DNA from: Gracilibacillus dipsosauri
Lineage (GTDB): Bacteria; Bacillota; Bacilli; Bacillales; Amphibacillaceae
Length of the DNA stretch: 64,000 nt
Assembly (NCBI RefSeq): GCF_003176895.1
Contig: NZ_QGTD01000004.1
Coordinates: 414,019 to 478,018 of the forward strand
Direction: 5' to 3'
Shown here: in pieces, positions 20,829 through 30,862 of the stretch
How positions within the stretch are numbered: the first letter of the stretch is position 1
Layout of the letters: each line of letters begins with the position of its first letter
The notes under the pieces: model-generated
Database searches by the model: none
What the model saw: only the letters and a program-made list of their open reading frames with translations
Told to the model about the DNA's origin: nothing
Program-made: the position numbers and the translations under genes

Positions 20829-21671
20829 CTATTTTTCCATTTTCTCAAGGATACGATTTAAGTCATCCTCTGAATAAAACTCAATTTCGATTTTTCCTTT
20901 TTTCTTTCCTTTATTTATTTTGACATTGGTGCCAAAATAATCTTTTAGATGATTTTCTCTTTCCTGTAAGAAAATATCTTTTTTTACCTTTTTTTCATTC
21001 TTCTCTTTTTTCTTTTCATTAATGCTTTGAATCAACGATTCTACTTGTCTTACATTTAGCTTTTCAGTCGTTATCTTATTCACTAATGGTATAAGCTTTT
21101 CTTTGTCCTTAAGTCCTAACAATGCCCTACCATGTCCCATTGAAATGGCACCATTATTAATCTTGGCAATAATCTCATCTGGTAAACTAAGTAAGCGAAT
21201 GAGATTCGCAATATGGGATCTACTTTTGCCTAATCGTTGTGCTAGTGTTTCTTGAGTGATTCCAAGCTCATTAATTAGTCGGTCATAAGCATTAGCTTCT
21301 TCAATAGGAGTTAGATCTTCCCGCTGTATATTTTCAAGTAGTGCCAATTCCATCATTTGTTCATCAGAAAGATCCTTGACGATAGCAGGAATTGTCTCTA
21401 AATTTGCTTCTTTTGCTGCTCGATAACGCCTTTCTCCAACTACAATTTCATAACCCTTAATGCTTTTACGAACGATTAATGGTTGGAGGATCCCGTGTAA
21501 AAGGATCGATTCCTTTAATTCCTCAATAGCATCTGCTTCAAATACTTTTCTTGGCTGATATGGGTTCGGTCGGCATTTTGAAAGCAAAATTTCTTCAATC
21601 TTTTCGTCCTGCTCATTTATCTCTAAGTCTGGAAAAAATGCATTGATTCCTTTACCTAGGCCTTTAGCCAT
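20829..21671 (-). CDS. parB: ParB/Spo0J chromosome partition protein
   Basis: 280 residues from the ATG at 21671 (MAKGLGKGINAFF); a TTG at 21677 is possible but less well spaced. Contains the ParB CTPase core with GERRYRAAK, ENIQREDLTP and a helix-turn-helix ([23 protein letters not shown]), then a Lys-rich linker and a dimerisation domain. It binds parS, slides as a CTP clamp and recruits SMC; in B. subtilis Spo0J also links segregation to sporulation through Soj. It overlaps the parA stop by 8 bases. Confidence 0.97.
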   Translation of the reverse strand: MAKGLGKGINAFFPDLEINEQDEKIEEILLSKCRPNPYQPRKVFEADAIEELKESILLHGILQPLIVRKSIKGYEIVVGERRYRAAKEANLETIPAIVKDLSDEQMMELALLENIQREDLTPIEEANAYDRLINELGITQETLAQRLGKSRSHIANLIRLLSLPDEIIAKINNGAISMGHGRALLGLKDKEKLIPLVNKITTEKLNVRQVESLIQSINEKKKEKNEKKVKKDIFLQERENHLKDYFGTNVKINKGKKKGKIEIEFYSEDDLNRILEKMEK

Positions 21672-22425
21672 TTGCAATCACTTCCTTTGCTAACTCAAGA
21701 TAAACCTCTGCCCCTTTGGATTTAGGGTCATAAGAAATGATTGGTTGCCCATGACTTGGAGCCTCTCCTAACCGCACATTCCGAGGGACAACAGCCTGAT
21801 ATACTTTACTTTGAAAATATTTTTTAACTTCTTCTATTACCTGAATACCTAGGTTCGTTCTAGCATCTAGCATCGTTAATAATACCCCTTCAATCATTAG
21901 TTGATTATTTAGGTGTTTTTGTACTAAACGGATTGTATTCAACAACTGACTTAATCCTTCTAGTGCATAATACTCACATTGAACAGGGATTAGAACAGAA
22001 TCTGCTGCTGTTAATGCATTTATCGTTAATAACCCTAATGATGGAGGGCAGTCGATGATGACATAATCGTATTCCTCTTTCACACTATCAATCGCTTTTT
22101 TTAATCGAATCTCGCGGGATATCGTGGAAACTAGTTCAATTTCTGCACCAGCCAGTTGAATAGTAGCAGGAATTATATCTAAGTTTGGAACATTTGTGCT
22201 AACAAGAACATCAGAAACCTCCATGTCCTCTACCAATACATTATACACACATGTGTCCACATCAGCTTTATTTATTCCTAGACCACTAGTAGAATTCCCT
22301 TGTGGATCGATATCAACAATAAGTATTTTATGGTCTAAATGAGCCAAACAAGCACTCAAATTAACAGAGGAAGTAGTTTTTCCTACTCCACCCTTTTGGT
22401 TTGCAACCGCGATTACTTTTCCCAT
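21664..22425 (-). CDS. parA: ParA/Soj chromosome partition ATPase
   Basis: 253 residues. Deviant Walker A KGGVGKTTSSVNLSACLA at about 10-27, with Walker A' aspartate in the IVDIDPQGN segment and Walker B YVIIDCPPSLG. It acts as an ATP-dependent dimer on nonspecific DNA; in B. subtilis Soj also controls DnaA activity at oriC. First gene of parAB, coupled with parB by overlap. The parS sites flank this locus. Confidence 0.98.
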   Translation of the reverse strand: MGKVIAVANQKGGVGKTTSSVNLSACLAHLDHKILIVDIDPQGNSTSGLGINKADVDTCVYNVLVEDMEVSDVLVSTNVPNLDIIPATIQLAGAEIELVSTISREIRLKKAIDSVKEEYDYVIIDCPPSLGLLTINALTAADSVLIPVQCEYYALEGLSQLLNTIRLVQKHLNNQLMIEGVLLTMLDARTNLGIQVIEEVKKYFQSKVYQAVVPRNVRLGEAPSHGQPIISYDPKSKGAEVYLELAKEVIANG

Positions 22426-22599
22426 GACGTCACCTACCTATTACGCCTTTCCTTCAAAAAATTTTTCATGCTACTCTATTATAACACTACTACTCTCTTT
22501 TTTTTGATCAAAAAACAAAAAATTCGTCAAAATACTTCTTGAGAATTAGAATAGGCTCGTATTTTCACGAAATTCTGTTAAGTATAAACAAAAAAATAA

Positions 22600-22623
22600 C
22601 CCATCTTTCCTAGAAAAGATGGG
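22600..22623 (-). terminator. noc rho-independent terminator
   Basis: CCCATCTTT pairs with AAAGATGGG; on the minus strand it is followed by TTATTTTTTTG. It lies 9 bases after the noc stop, so parAB is expressed separately from noc. Confidence 0.92.
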
Positions 22624-22631
22624 AATGTTTA

Positions 22632-23507
22632 TTATTTCTTTTTTGGAATCTTTATCGTTATTTGGTAATAGTCATCGAGATCCTGTTCATCTGTTTCAAG
22701 GTCGATTCCTGTATCACTTACCATATTCAAGGATTGTCTAATCGTATTCATCGCAATCCTCATGTCTTTATTAATACCTTTCAGTCTTGGTTTTTTTGGA
22801 GGCTCTTTATCCTGCATGAGTCGCTGTATGTAAGATTCAGCTTGCTTTACATTCCATTCCTTTTCCACAATTTGTTGTAAAACCTTTAGTTGAATCTCTT
22901 CATCTTTTATAGCTATAAGTGCCCTAGCATGTCTTTCGGTTATTTGCTTATTTAATATTGCTTGATGTACTTCTTCCGGCAATTTTAAAAGTCTCATCTT
23001 ATTGGCTATCGTTGATTGACTTTTACCTAATCTTTGAGCTAGCGCCTCTTGCGTAAGCTGATGCATCTCTATTAACTTCTCGTAGGCCCTTGCTTCTTCA
23101 ATCACCGTTAATTCTTCTCTTTGGAGATTTTCAATTAAAGCGACAGAAGCTGTTTCTTTATCTGTCATTTCTCGAATGATGACAGGTACCTTTTCCCAAT
23201 CAAGACTTTTAGCTGCTCGCCATCTTCTTTCACCAGCAATTATTTCATGAATTCCCTCTTCATCTGATGGGCGGACAACTATAGGCTGAATCATCCCATG
23301 TGTTTGTAAGGTTTGAGCTAATTCTTGTATTTTTTCTTCATCAAAAATAGACCTAGGCTGGTACTGGTTAGCTATAATCTTTGAAGTTTCCATAAATACT
23401 ACTTCGTCTTGTAGTTTAGTAGTTTCTACTGGGTCTAGCTCTAATTCTTCCTCTTCATCTTCTACTTTATCACCTAAACCAAACAATTTGCCAAATGGGT
23501 GTAACAT
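22632..23507 (-). CDS. noc: Noc nucleoid occlusion protein (ParB family)
   Basis: 291 residues from the ATG at 23507 ([13 protein letters not shown]), preceded by AAGGTGG; the TTG at 23513 is too close to it. The N-terminus carries the short amphipathic membrane-targeting segment typical of Noc, then an acidic stretch, the ParB core ([19 protein letters not shown]) and a helix-turn-helix ([23 protein letters not shown]). Noc binds its own NBS sites and blocks FtsZ over the nucleoid. Its position next to rsmG separates it from the parB paralogue. No clear NBS was seen in this window. Confidence 0.95.
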   Translation of the reverse strand: MLHPFGKLFGLGDKVEDEEEELELDPVETTKLQDEVVFMETSKIIANQYQPRSIFDEEKIQELAQTLQTHGMIQPIVVRPSDEEGIHEIIAGERRWRAAKSLDWEKVPVIIREMTDKETASVALIENLQREELTVIEEARAYEKLIEMHQLTQEALAQRLGKSQSTIANKMRLLKLPEEVHQAILNKQITERHARALIAIKDEEIQLKVLQQIVEKEWNVKQAESYIQRLMQDKEPPKKPRLKGINKDMRIAMNTIRQSLNMVSDTGIDLETDEQDLDDYYQITIKIPKKK

Positions 23508-23648
23508 AGACAAACACCACCTTTATTTACTAAAGCGAATGATATAAAAATATAATATATAATAATTCCATATTGGATAATGATAGAAAAGGAGAAAAAC
23601 TTGCTTTCTTCTTATACAAGCAAGTCTACGTAGCTATTTCTTCCTTTA

Positions 23649-23664
23649 TGTTTCACGTGAAACA
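23649..23664. promoter_or_regulatory. Perfect parS site
   Basis: TGTTTCACGTGAAACA, the exact 16-bp consensus palindrome, in the noc-rsmG gap. Known as the ParB binding site; expected to be a main loading site for Spo0J near the origin. Confidence 0.95.
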
Positions 23665-23739
23665 ATTCGTACATAATCTCCCCTTATATTTTATCATAAA
23701 AAAATTAAAAGAAGGTAGTAAAATCAATTTTATTTATTT

Positions 23740-24456
23740 TTATTCTATTGGTGATTTATTCGGTACACCAGGTTTGCGTGGGTATTTTTTTGGTGTTTTT
23801 CTTTTTTTCTGGATAAAAATAAGGTTTCGTTCCCCATTGTCATCTGGTAAATCAAACGTCTCCATTCTTTCTACTTTACCACCTAAAAGCTCAATAGCTG
23901 AATCCGCATCCTTTAATTCTTGCCCTGCATTTGAGCCTTTCATTGCTATAAAAATGCCGTTTGTACGTGCTAACGGTAAGCACAGCTCACTCAATACTGA
24001 CATCCTCGCTACAGCCCTTGCAATAACTATATCAAAATGATGTCGGAATTGTTCGTTTCTACCGAATAATTCCGCACGATCATGATAAAAGGAAACACCC
24101 GATAATCCTAAATTTGCTGCCAAATGATTTAAAAATCCTATTCTCTTTTGCAAGGAGTCTACAATGGTCACTTTAATTTCTGGAAAACAGATTTTCAATG
24201 GAATGCTCGGAAAACCAGCACCTGCCCCTACATCACAAATATGAACCTCCTGATTAAAATCAAAATAAAAGGCTGCCGTAATGGAATCATAGAAATGTTT
24301 GACAAATACTTCTTCCTTTTCTGTAATCGCGGTTAAATTCATTTTTTTATTCCACTCAACTAATATTTGGTAGTATTGGTTGAATTGAGCTATCTGATGG
24401 TCAGATAGCTCTACTCCATTACTTTTAAGCTGTTCATAAAATTGACTCATATCCAT
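23740..24456 (-). CDS. rsmG: 16S rRNA (guanine527-N7)-methyltransferase
   Basis: 238 residues; SAM-dependent Rossmann methyltransferase. The SAM-binding motif [18 protein letters not shown] lies near residues 70-87, and the [10 protein letters not shown] segment further on is typical of RsmG/GidB. It methylates G527 in the 530 loop; loss gives low-level streptomycin resistance in relatives. The C-terminus ends in a basic tail ([12 protein letters not shown]). AAGGAG precedes the ATG. It follows mnmG by 24 bases. Confidence 0.97.
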   Translation of the reverse strand: MDMSQFYEQLKSNGVELSDHQIAQFNQYYQILVEWNKKMNLTAITEKEEVFVKHFYDSITAAFYFDFNQEVHICDVGAGAGFPSIPLKICFPEIKVTIVDSLQKRIGFLNHLAANLGLSGVSFYHDRAELFGRNEQFRHHFDIVIARAVARMSVLSELCLPLARTNGIFIAMKGSNAGQELKDADSAIELLGGKVERMETFDLPDDNGERNLIFIQKKRKTPKKYPRKPGVPNKSPIE

Positions 24457-24480
24457 TGACCTAGACTCCTTTTACTAATT

Positions 24481-26373
24481 TTATTCATTAGATACCTTGG
24501 CGACATTCCCTTGTTCAATATAGACGAGCAGGATGGATATATCTGCTGGGTTAACACCTGAAATACGAGAGGCTTGAGCAACCGATAATGGTTGAACCTT
24601 TTTAAGTTTTTCTCTTGCTTCCGTAGCAATACCACTTATAGCATCATAATTAATATTTTCAGGTATAAGCTTATTCTCCATTTTCTTCATACGATCTACT
24701 TGTTGATTGGATTTAGCAATATATCCTTGATATTTAATTTGAATTTCGACCTGTTCTTTCACATCTCCTGCCAAATCCTTCTCAGACGGACATACTTTTT
24801 CGATAACCTCATAGGTAACTTCTGGTCTTTTTAATAGGTCATAAGCTAATATACCATCCTTTAGCCTTGTACCACCTATTTCTTCCATAATGGTTTGAAG
24901 TTCCTCCGTTGGTTTTAGTCGAATGCTTTGTAATCGTTCTTTTTCTTCTTGAATTAGCTGTTTTTTCTCTTCGAATTTTTGATAACGTTCCTCCGTAATT
25001 AATCCTAGCTTATACCCTATTTCAGTTAAACGCAAATCTGCATTATCATGTCTTAGTAGTAATCGGTATTCCGCGCGTGATGTTAATAGTCGATATGGCT
25101 CATTTGTTCCCTTTGTTACAAGGTCATCGATTAACACACCAATATAAGCCTGGGAGCGATCCAGAATTAACGTATCCTTGTCTAACGCCTTAGCTGCAGC
25201 ATTAATTCCTGCCATAATTCCTTGACCAGCCGCTTCCTCATATCCTGACGTCCCATTGATTTGGCCTGCTGTAAATAAACCAACAATATTTTTCACTTCT
25301 AAAGTTGGCCATAATTGGGTTGGTACGACTGCATCATATTCAATCGCGTAACCTGCACGCATAATTTCCGCTTCTTCGAGACCAGGTATGCTTTGTAATA
25401 TTTCTTTTTGAACATATTCTGGTAGTGAGGTGGAAAGTCCTTGTACATATACCTCTTCTGTATTCCTTCCTTCTGGTTCTAAGAAAATTTGGTGTCTTGG
25501 TTTATCATGGAAACGCACAATTTTATCCTCGATTGATGGACAATAGCGTGGTCCTGTACCTTTAATCATTCCGGAATACATGGCGGATAAACCTAAATTA
25601 TCGTTGATGATTTCATGTGTTTTTTGATTTGTATAGGTTAACCAACAAGGAATTTGATCGACGATTGCTTTCGTTGTTTCATAGGAGAAATGCTCCGGAT
25701 GTTCATCACCTGGTTGAATTTCTGTTTTACTATAATCAATCGAATGGTTGACAACTCTTGGTGGTGTCCCTGTCTTAAAACGAACAAGCTCAAAGCCCAA
25801 TTCCTCTAGGTTTTCGGCTAGTTTGACACTTGCCCGCTGATTATTTGGTCCACTCTCATAAGAGATATCCCCGATAATGACACGGCCACGCATAAAGGTT
25901 CCTGTCGTAATAATCACGGAATTCGCGCGATAAATGGCCTTCGTTTCTGTAATGACACCCTGACATTTGCCATCCTCTACAATTAGCTTCTCAACCATAC
26001 CTTGCCTTAAGGTAAGATTTGGCTCTTGTTCTAATGTTTTTTTCATTTCTTGAATGTATAAGGGTTTGTCTGCTTGAGCACGTAAGGCACGAACTGCAGG
26101 ACCTTTCCCTGTATTCAGCATACGCATTTGAATATAGGTTTTGTCAATTACCTTTCCCATTAATCCACCTAATGCATCGATTTCTCTTACTACAATTCCT
26201 TTTGCCGGTCCTCCAATAGATGGATTACAAGGCATAAAAGCAATCATATCTAAATTCATTGTTAGCATTAACGTACTAGCACCGCGTTTGGCTGCTGCAT
26301 GTGCTGCTTCTACTCCAGCATGTCCAGCCCCTATTACAATTACATCATATTGACCAGCTTCATATGTTGCCAT
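24481..26373 (-). CDS. mnmG: tRNA uridine 5-carboxymethylaminomethyl modification enzyme MnmG
   Basis: 630 residues, standard length. FAD-binding N-terminus with [19 protein letters not shown] (about 12-30), then [17 protein letters not shown] and the second FAD signature [11 protein letters not shown]; the C-terminal helical domain binds tRNA and MnmE. With MnmE it installs cmnm5U34 on wobble uridines. It lies 21 bases after mnmE and 24 before rsmG, the conserved mnmE-mnmG-rsmG cluster. Confidence 0.98.
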   Translation of the reverse strand: MATYEAGQYDVIVIGAGHAGVEAAHAAAKRGASTLMLTMNLDMIAFMPCNPSIGGPAKGIVVREIDALGGLMGKVIDKTYIQMRMLNTGKGPAVRALRAQADKPLYIQEMKKTLEQEPNLTLRQGMVEKLIVEDGKCQGVITETKAIYRANSVIITTGTFMRGRVIIGDISYESGPNNQRASVKLAENLEELGFELVRFKTGTPPRVVNHSIDYSKTEIQPGDEHPEHFSYETTKAIVDQIPCWLTYTNQKTHEIINDNLGLSAMYSGMIKGTGPRYCPSIEDKIVRFHDKPRHQIFLEPEGRNTEEVYVQGLSTSLPEYVQKEILQSIPGLEEAEIMRAGYAIEYDAVVPTQLWPTLEVKNIVGLFTAGQINGTSGYEEAAGQGIMAGINAAAKALDKDTLILDRSQAYIGVLIDDLVTKGTNEPYRLLTSRAEYRLLLRHDNADLRLTEIGYKLGLITEERYQKFEEKKQLIQEEKERLQSIRLKPTEELQTIMEEIGGTRLKDGILAYDLLKRPEVTYEVIEKVCPSEKDLAGDVKEQVEIQIKYQGYIAKSNQQVDRMKKMENKLIPENINYDAISGIATEAREKLKKVQPLSVAQASRISGVNPADISILLVYIEQGNVAKVSNE

Positions 26374-26394
26374 CGCTGATCCCCCTTCTATTTA

Positions 26395-27771
26395 TTATTT
26401 CCCTAAACAAAACTGTGAGAACAGTTGATCTATTAGGCTATCCTGCACCGTATCTCCTACTATTTCCCCAAGCAATTCCCAAGCTCGAGTAACATCTATT
26501 TGGACTAGATCGATTGGCATATTGGCATCAATCGCGTCTTTTGCATCATCTAGCGCCTTTAATGTTTGTTGTAAAAGTTGGATATGACGGACATTTGAAA
26601 CATAAGATAAATCTCCAGAATCTAATTCCCCTTCAAAGAAGGTATCAGAAATTGCTGCCTCTAATGCATCAATACCTTTATCTTCTATTAAGGCAGTCGT
26701 AATCACCTTTTGTTTACCTGCTAATTGCTCCACCTCTTGTCTGTCAAGCTTTGTAGGTAAATCCGTTTTATTAACGATCACGATATATTCCAGATCCTTA
26801 ATTGCTTCAAATAGCTTTCTGTCCTCTTCGGTTAATTCTTCTCCATTATTCAGAACCAACAGAATAAGGTCTGCTTGCTTTAATGCTTGTCGAGAGCGTT
26901 CTACTCCAATTTTTTCGACAATATCCTCGGTTTCTCGGATTCCTGCCGTGTCTACTAATCGGAGCGGAATTCCTCTAATATTGACATATTCCTCAATAAC
27001 ATCTCTTGTCGTTCCTGGAATATCCGTTACAATCGCCTTTGTTTCTTGTACTAAAGCATTGAGTAAAGAGGACTTCCCCACATTTGGACGTCCAATAATT
27101 GCTGTTGCAATTCCTTCTCTTAATATTTTTCCTTGCTTTGCCATGCTTAGTAGCTGCTCGACTTCTCGGTATACTTCCTCTGTTTTTTCTCGTAGCATAT
27201 GATTCGACATTTCTTCGACATCATCGTACTCTGGGTAATCAATATTTACTTCTACATGGGCAACTGTCTCAATTAATTTTTGTCTCAATTGATTCACTAA
27301 GGTAGACAGCTTCCCATCTAATTGCTTCAATGCTACATTCATTGCCTTGTCCGTTTTAGCTCGAATTAAATCCATCACAGCCTCAGCTTGTGATAGATCA
27401 ATACGGCCATTTAGGAAAGCTCGTTTCGTAAATTCTCCTGGCTCCGCTAACCGTGCACCATTTGCAAGAACAAGCTCGAGCAGACGGTTAACCGATGCAA
27501 TTCCACCATGGCAGTTAATTTCCACTACATCTTCTTTCGTAAAAGTTTTTGGTGCTCGCATCACACTAATCATTACTTCTTCTATTATCTCTTCTTTTAT
27601 CGGATCTATTATTTTTCCATAATGAATGGTATGGGAGCTCACTTCTACTAAATCCTGACCTTGAAAAATCTTATTAGCTATGGTAATTGCATGATCTCCA
27701 CTTAATCGAACTATGGCAATGGCTCCTTCTCCTAAAGGTGTCGATATGGCGGTTATCGTATCTTGCTCCAT
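26395..27771 (-). CDS. mnmE: tRNA modification GTPase MnmE (TrmE)
   Basis: 458 residues. N-terminal folate-binding domain (about 1-118), helical domain, and an inserted G domain with G1 [14 protein letters not shown] (about 227-240), G3 DTAGIR and G4 NKTD. It ends in FCLGK, matching the C-terminal C-I/L-GK motif with the catalytic Cys. Partner of MnmG in wobble-uridine modification. Its upstream region holds DnaA-box-like repeats. Confidence 0.98.
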   Translation of the reverse strand: MEQDTITAISTPLGEGAIAIVRLSGDHAITIANKIFQGQDLVEVSSHTIHYGKIIDPIKEEIIEEVMISVMRAPKTFTKEDVVEINCHGGIASVNRLLELVLANGARLAEPGEFTKRAFLNGRIDLSQAEAVMDLIRAKTDKAMNVALKQLDGKLSTLVNQLRQKLIETVAHVEVNIDYPEYDDVEEMSNHMLREKTEEVYREVEQLLSMAKQGKILREGIATAIIGRPNVGKSSLLNALVQETKAIVTDIPGTTRDVIEEYVNIRGIPLRLVDTAGIRETEDIVEKIGVERSRQALKQADLILLVLNNGEELTEEDRKLFEAIKDLEYIVIVNKTDLPTKLDRQEVEQLAGKQKVITTALIEDKGIDALEAAISDTFFEGELDSGDLSYVSNVRHIQLLQQTLKALDDAKDAIDANMPIDLVQIDVTRAWELLGEIVGDTVQDSLIDQLFSQFCLGK

Positions 27772-27871
27772 TATTTCACCTCCTAGTTTCTGTTTTTCAT
27801 CTATATCAAACGAATATTATTTCCACTCCACTAACTTATTAGAATACCACAAACCATTCCCTCTTGAAAAG

Positions 27872-27928
27872 ATATCCACATTATTTATCCTAAAAATCTT
27901 ATCAATCAAATTATCCACATGTGTATAA
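27872..27928. promoter_or_regulatory. DnaA-box cluster upstream of mnmE
   Basis: Perfect TTATCCACA at 27911-27919 (plus) directly abuts TGTGTATAA at 27920-27928, which is TTATACACA on the minus strand; ATATCCACA at 27872-27880 has one mismatch. They lie 100-160 bases upstream of the mnmE start and 2.5 kb from the main origin. Could be a DnaA titration or regulatory site. Confidence 0.7.
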
Positions 27929-27988
27929 CTTTACGTTTTGACAATCTTTAAAAAATATTCCAATAAAGATTATGACTTCCTTCATGAC

Positions 27989-28020
27989 AAAACCCCGATG
28001 TTTTCTCACATCGGGGTTTT
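27989..28020 (-). terminator. Terminator of the yidC-jag unit
   Basis: 13-bp stem with arms AAAACCCCGATGT and ACATCGGGGTTTT; on the minus strand the last T's of the arm serve as the T tract. It lies after the repeat elements that follow jag. Confidence 0.9.
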
Positions 28021-28039
28021 CATCACTTATTTATTTTTA

Positions 28040-28091
28040 CATCCTGATCATCCGTGAGAAAGCCCATCACGGATGGAAGTCTCACTTTACC
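28040..28091 (-). repeat. Hairpin repeat, GTGAGACTTCC family, copy 2 after jag
   Basis: On the minus strand: GGTAAAGTGAGACTTCC, then a hairpin CATCCGTGA/TCACGGATG, then ATCAGGATG. It shares both flanks and core with copy 1 at 28173-28238, so the pair is a tandem duplication with about 80 bases between. Confidence 0.85.
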
Positions 28092-28172
28092 ACAGCGCCA
28101 ACCGTCCGTAAGACCTCCACTTGGAGATTTAAGAAGATCATTGAAGCTACATGCAGGCCAACGGACAATAAG

Positions 28173-28238
28173 CATCCTGATAAGTTTCGCTAACCATCCG
28201 TGAGAAAGCCCCCTCACGGATGGAAGTCTCACTTTACC
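28173..28238 (-). repeat. Hairpin repeat, GTGAGACTTCC family, copy 1 overlapping the jag stop
   Basis: On the minus strand: GGTAAAGTGAGACTTCC, a hairpin CCATCCGTGAG/CTCACGGATGG, then TTAGCGAAACTTATCAGGATG. The TGA inside AAAGTGAGAC is the jag stop codon, so the element supplies the end of that gene. A 69-codon minus-strand frame across both copies is not considered a gene. Confidence 0.85.
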
Positions 28239-28849
28239 GGTTTGATTACTACGTAACGATTGGGTTCGACTCCGTCTGAATCTGTTGTAATTTTAGCGTT
28301 GTTTTGTAAGGCTGTATGGATAATTTTTCTTTCAAAAGACGGCATTGGTTCAATCTTCACATGTTTGCTTGTTTCGATGGCGCGATCTGCTAAGCGATTA
28401 GCAAGTTGGATTAACGTTTCTTTTCTGCGGCTACGATAACCTTCAGCATCCACAATGACAGTATAGTATTTATCCGCATACTGATGAATCGCTAATTGCG
28501 CCAAATATTGAATGGCATTTAAGGTTTGTCCCCTTTTTCCAATCAATACGGCAATTTTCTCCCCACTTAATTCACAGTTAATGACATTATCAGCAACCGT
28601 TATTTCTACGTCTAATTCTTCGTCAAACTCTGCCAAAATATTTTGAATATATTGCTCCAATTTCTCAACTGGATCCTTCTGTATCACAACCTTAACAATC
28701 GCAGGCTTTGATCCGAATAAACCGAGTAATCCTTTTTTACCCTCATCAATTATTTCGATGCTCGCTTGATCCTCTGTGATGTTTAACTGCTTTAATGCTG
28801 ATTGGATCGCTTCATCAACCGTTTGTCCAGTAGCAGTTACTTGTCTCAC
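28229..28849 (-). CDS. jag: Jag/KhpB RNA-binding protein
   Basis: 206 residues: Jag-N domain (about 1-50, [15 protein letters not shown]), KH domain with [16 protein letters not shown] around 109-124, and R3H domain near the C-terminus. SpoIIIJ-associated protein; in Gram-positive bacteria it pairs with KhpA to bind RNA and influence cell elongation and division. The ATG overlaps the yidC stop by 4 bases. Its last codons and stop fall inside a dispersed repeat, so its exact C-terminus may vary between strains. Confidence 0.96.
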   Translation of the reverse strand: MRQVTATGQTVDEAIQSALKQLNITEDQASIEIIDEGKKGLLGLFGSKPAIVKVVIQKDPVEKLEQYIQNILAEFDEELDVEITVADNVINCELSGEKIAVLIGKRGQTLNAIQYLAQLAIHQYADKYYTVIVDAEGYRSRRKETLIQLANRLADRAIETSKHVKIEPMPSFERKIIHTALQNNAKITTDSDGVEPNRYVVIKPVK

Positions 28850-29637
28850 TTTTTCGTTCCTCCTGTGGCTGCATCATTATTTCTCATCATTGGATTTTTA
28901 ATTAGTAATGTTTGTAATACCATAAAGATATTACCTACTACCCAATAAAGTGCCAATGCAGATGGGAAAAAGATAGCAAATATCCCGATCATAAATGGCA
29001 TGATATAAAGCATCATCGTCATCTGTGGCATCATTGAATTTTGTTGTGTTGTCGTTCCAGCCATCATCAGCTTTTGCTGTAAAAAGGTAAATCCAGCCGT
29101 TAATACTGGTAAGATGTAATATGGATCTGGTTGGTCGAGCTGGAACCATAAGAAATGGTGACCATCTAATGCACCTGTTCGCATGATCGCATGGTAAAAG
29201 GCGATTAATATTGGCATTTGAACAATAATTGGCAAACAACCTGCTAATGGGTTTACTCCGTTCTTCTGGAATAATTCCATCGTTTCTTGTTGCAGTTTTT
29301 GCTGTGTTTGCTGATCTTTAGAACTATATTTTTCACGAATTTTTTGTAATTCTGGTTGAATTTGTTGCATTGCCTTAGAGCTTTTCAATTGTTTAATATT
29401 TAAAGGTAATAAAATTAAACGAATAATAAGTGTAACAATGACAATCGATAAACCGTATCCATAGTCTGCATGGAAAAACTCGGCAACCTTCACAATTACC
29501 CATGATAATGGATAAACAAAATACTTGTTCCAAATTCCATCACTTTCCGCTGTAATCTCTTGATCGATTTCTGTACAACCTGATAAGAATAGTACTAAGC
29601 CGATTAGGCCGATTAATACTAGGAGCTTTTTACGCAT
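28846..29637 (-). CDS. yidC: Membrane protein insertase YidC (SpoIIIJ)
   Basis: 263 residues from the ATG at 29637, preceded by AAGGAGGAG; the extension to 29685 was rejected. Lipoprotein signal peptide with the lipobox around Cys21 (LFLSGC), then five transmembrane segments with the conserved positively charged residue in the first one after the signal ([12 protein letters not shown]). It inserts membrane proteins with or without Sec; the SpoIIIJ type is required for sigma-G activity in the B. subtilis forespore. Operon with jag, 97 bases after rnpA. Confidence 0.96.
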   Translation of the reverse strand: MRKKLLVLIGLIGLVLFLSGCTEIDQEITAESDGIWNKYFVYPLSWVIVKVAEFFHADYGYGLSIVIVTLIIRLILLPLNIKQLKSSKAMQQIQPELQKIREKYSSKDQQTQQKLQQETMELFQKNGVNPLAGCLPIIVQMPILIAFYHAIMRTGALDGHHFLWFQLDQPDPYYILPVLTAGFTFLQQKLMMAGTTTQQNSMMPQMTMMLYIMPFMIGIFAIFFPSALALYWVVGNIFMVLQTLLIKNPMMRNNDAATGGTKK

Positions 29638-29734
29638 CTTTCTCCTCCTTAAACTCATAACATATCCTAAAAAGTATTTTATCATGTTATTATTATATAC
29701 TGCTAAAATTTTAGCAAGGTTTCATAAAAACTTA

Positions 29735-30088
29735 TTAATTAGCTCGAGCATTTTTTAAAAGCTTCGTTTTATAAAGAAGATGCTGGACACTCTTTTTTAC
29801 CTGATGATAGTCCAGATCCTTCACAGGCTTCCTCGCAATGATAATAATATCATAGGACGATTTAATCTCCTCATCTAATTCTAAAAAAGCTTGTCTTAAA
29901 TATCTTTTCACCTTGTTACGAACTACTGCATTACCTATCTTCTTACTTACCGATAATCCTATTCGGTAATGCCTTTGATCGTTTTTATGTAAAAAATATA
30001 TCACTAATTGTCGATTCGCAAAAGAAGCGCCTTTTTTAAAAACATCTTGAAATTCGATATTTTTTTTTATTCGAAAAGCTTTCCTCAT
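29735..30088 (-). CDS. rnpA: Ribonuclease P protein component
   Basis: 117 residues from the ATG at 30088 ([13 protein letters not shown]), the family start; GGAGG lies 11 bases upstream, slightly far. The longer frame to 30145 has no family support. Very basic, with the RNR-type signature [17 protein letters not shown] around 58-74. It supports RNase P RNA in tRNA 5' maturation. It follows rpmH as in almost all bacteria. Confidence 0.96.
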   Translation of the reverse strand: MRKAFRIKKNIEFQDVFKKGASFANRQLVIYFLHKNDQRHYRIGLSVSKKIGNAVVRNKVKRYLRQAFLELDEEIKSSYDIIIIARKPVKDLDYHQVKKSVQHLLYKTKLLKNARAN

Positions 30089-30189
30089 AACAACTTGCGC
30101 CTCCATCATATCTAACAAACAGATCAGATTCCACTTGCTCATCACATTTTTATTATTCTTAGCATAACATTACTTCCTTATAGTAGAAA

Positions 30190-30211
30190 AGACCACTGAA
30201 ATGTCAGTGGC
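30190..30211 (-). terminator. Hairpin between rpmH and rnpA
   Basis: CCACTGA and TCAGTGG pair across a short loop; on the minus strand it is followed by TCTTTTC. It sits 1-2 bases after the rpmH stop and may attenuate read-through into rnpA, giving more L34 than RNase P protein. Confidence 0.65.
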
Positions 30212-30346
30212 CTATGCAGATAATACTTTTCTACCTTTCTTGCGACGACGAGCAAGTACTCTACGTCCATTTTTCGTGCTCATACGTGCACGGAATCCAT
30301 GGACCTTTTTGCGTTTACGATTATTTGGTTGAAATGTACGTTTCAT
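30212..30346 (-). CDS. rpmH: 50S ribosomal protein L34
   Basis: 44 residues: [18 protein letters not shown] at the start and [11 protein letters not shown] at the end, the standard L34. GGGAGGTG precedes the ATG. First gene to the left of oriC, in the invariant order dnaA-rpmH-rnpA-yidC with rpmH diverging from dnaA. Confidence 0.98.
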   Translation of the reverse strand: MKRTFQPNNRKRKKVHGFRARMSTKNGRRVLARRRKKGRKVLSA

Positions 30347-30506
30347 TCTATATGCACCTCCCTGAGGAAACTAAAAATCATAACCGAATAGACAGTCCTA
30401 ATCATTATACTGATAAATAGAAACCTAGTCAATATTTTGTTTCCTTTTTCTCCTCGCAATCTGTTATACAACAAACTTCTGTTATTCTTGTACTATAACA
30501 CCCGGT

Positions 30507-30829
30507 TGTGGATAACATTTTTACGTTTTCCTACTTCTTCCCACTTTTGTCGACAAAATATTCACAAGTTTATACCCTGGGGAAAGAAAATACTCACAAA
30601 TTGTCTAACTTGTGGATAACCTACAATAAAACATTGCAATTATTGCCCTTTTTTGATAATATATATTTGTTTTATACTGTTAATATCTAAATAAGATTCC
30701 TTCCTTATCCACAAACTGTGGATAAAATGTGGACAATAATTCACATATTGTATATTACATTATACACATACATGTGGAAAACTGAATTTCAAAGTTTTCC
30801 GCTTTTTTATCGGCATAATATTATCCACA
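30507..30829. other. oriC, left part: DnaA-box cluster upstream of dnaA
   Basis: Within the 516-bp rpmH-dnaA gap. Perfect TTATCCACA boxes: 30507-30515 (-), 30611-30619 (-), 30705-30713 (+), 30717-30725 (-), 30821-30829 (+); also TTATACACA at 30760-30768 (+). One-mismatch boxes: 30728-30736 (-), 30737-30745 (+) and 30773-30781 (-). This corresponds to the incA/incB regions of the B. subtilis bipartite origin and covers the dnaA promoter, so dnaA is likely autoregulated. No coding sequence is supported in the gap. Confidence 0.92.
30545..30558. promoter_or_regulatory. Possible Spo0A box in oriC
   Basis: TTTTGTCGACAAAA is a 14-bp palindrome; each strand matches the 0A box TTTGTCRAA with one mismatch. 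Spo0A binding inside oriC restrains replication at sporulation in B. subtilis. Support is by similarity only. Confidence 0.35.
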
Positions 30830-30862
30830 ACTTATTCTTAAATGAAGGAAAGGAGGTTCCAA

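Noticed and set aside
23573..24040. 155-codon plus-strand frame over parS and rsmG
   Set aside because: It crosses the parS site and overlaps rsmG antisense, with no family features.
28023..28232. 69-codon minus-strand frame after jag
   Set aside because: It is made of the two hairpin repeats and the DNA between them, starts at the GTG within the repeat core, and has no ribosome-binding site or recognisable family.
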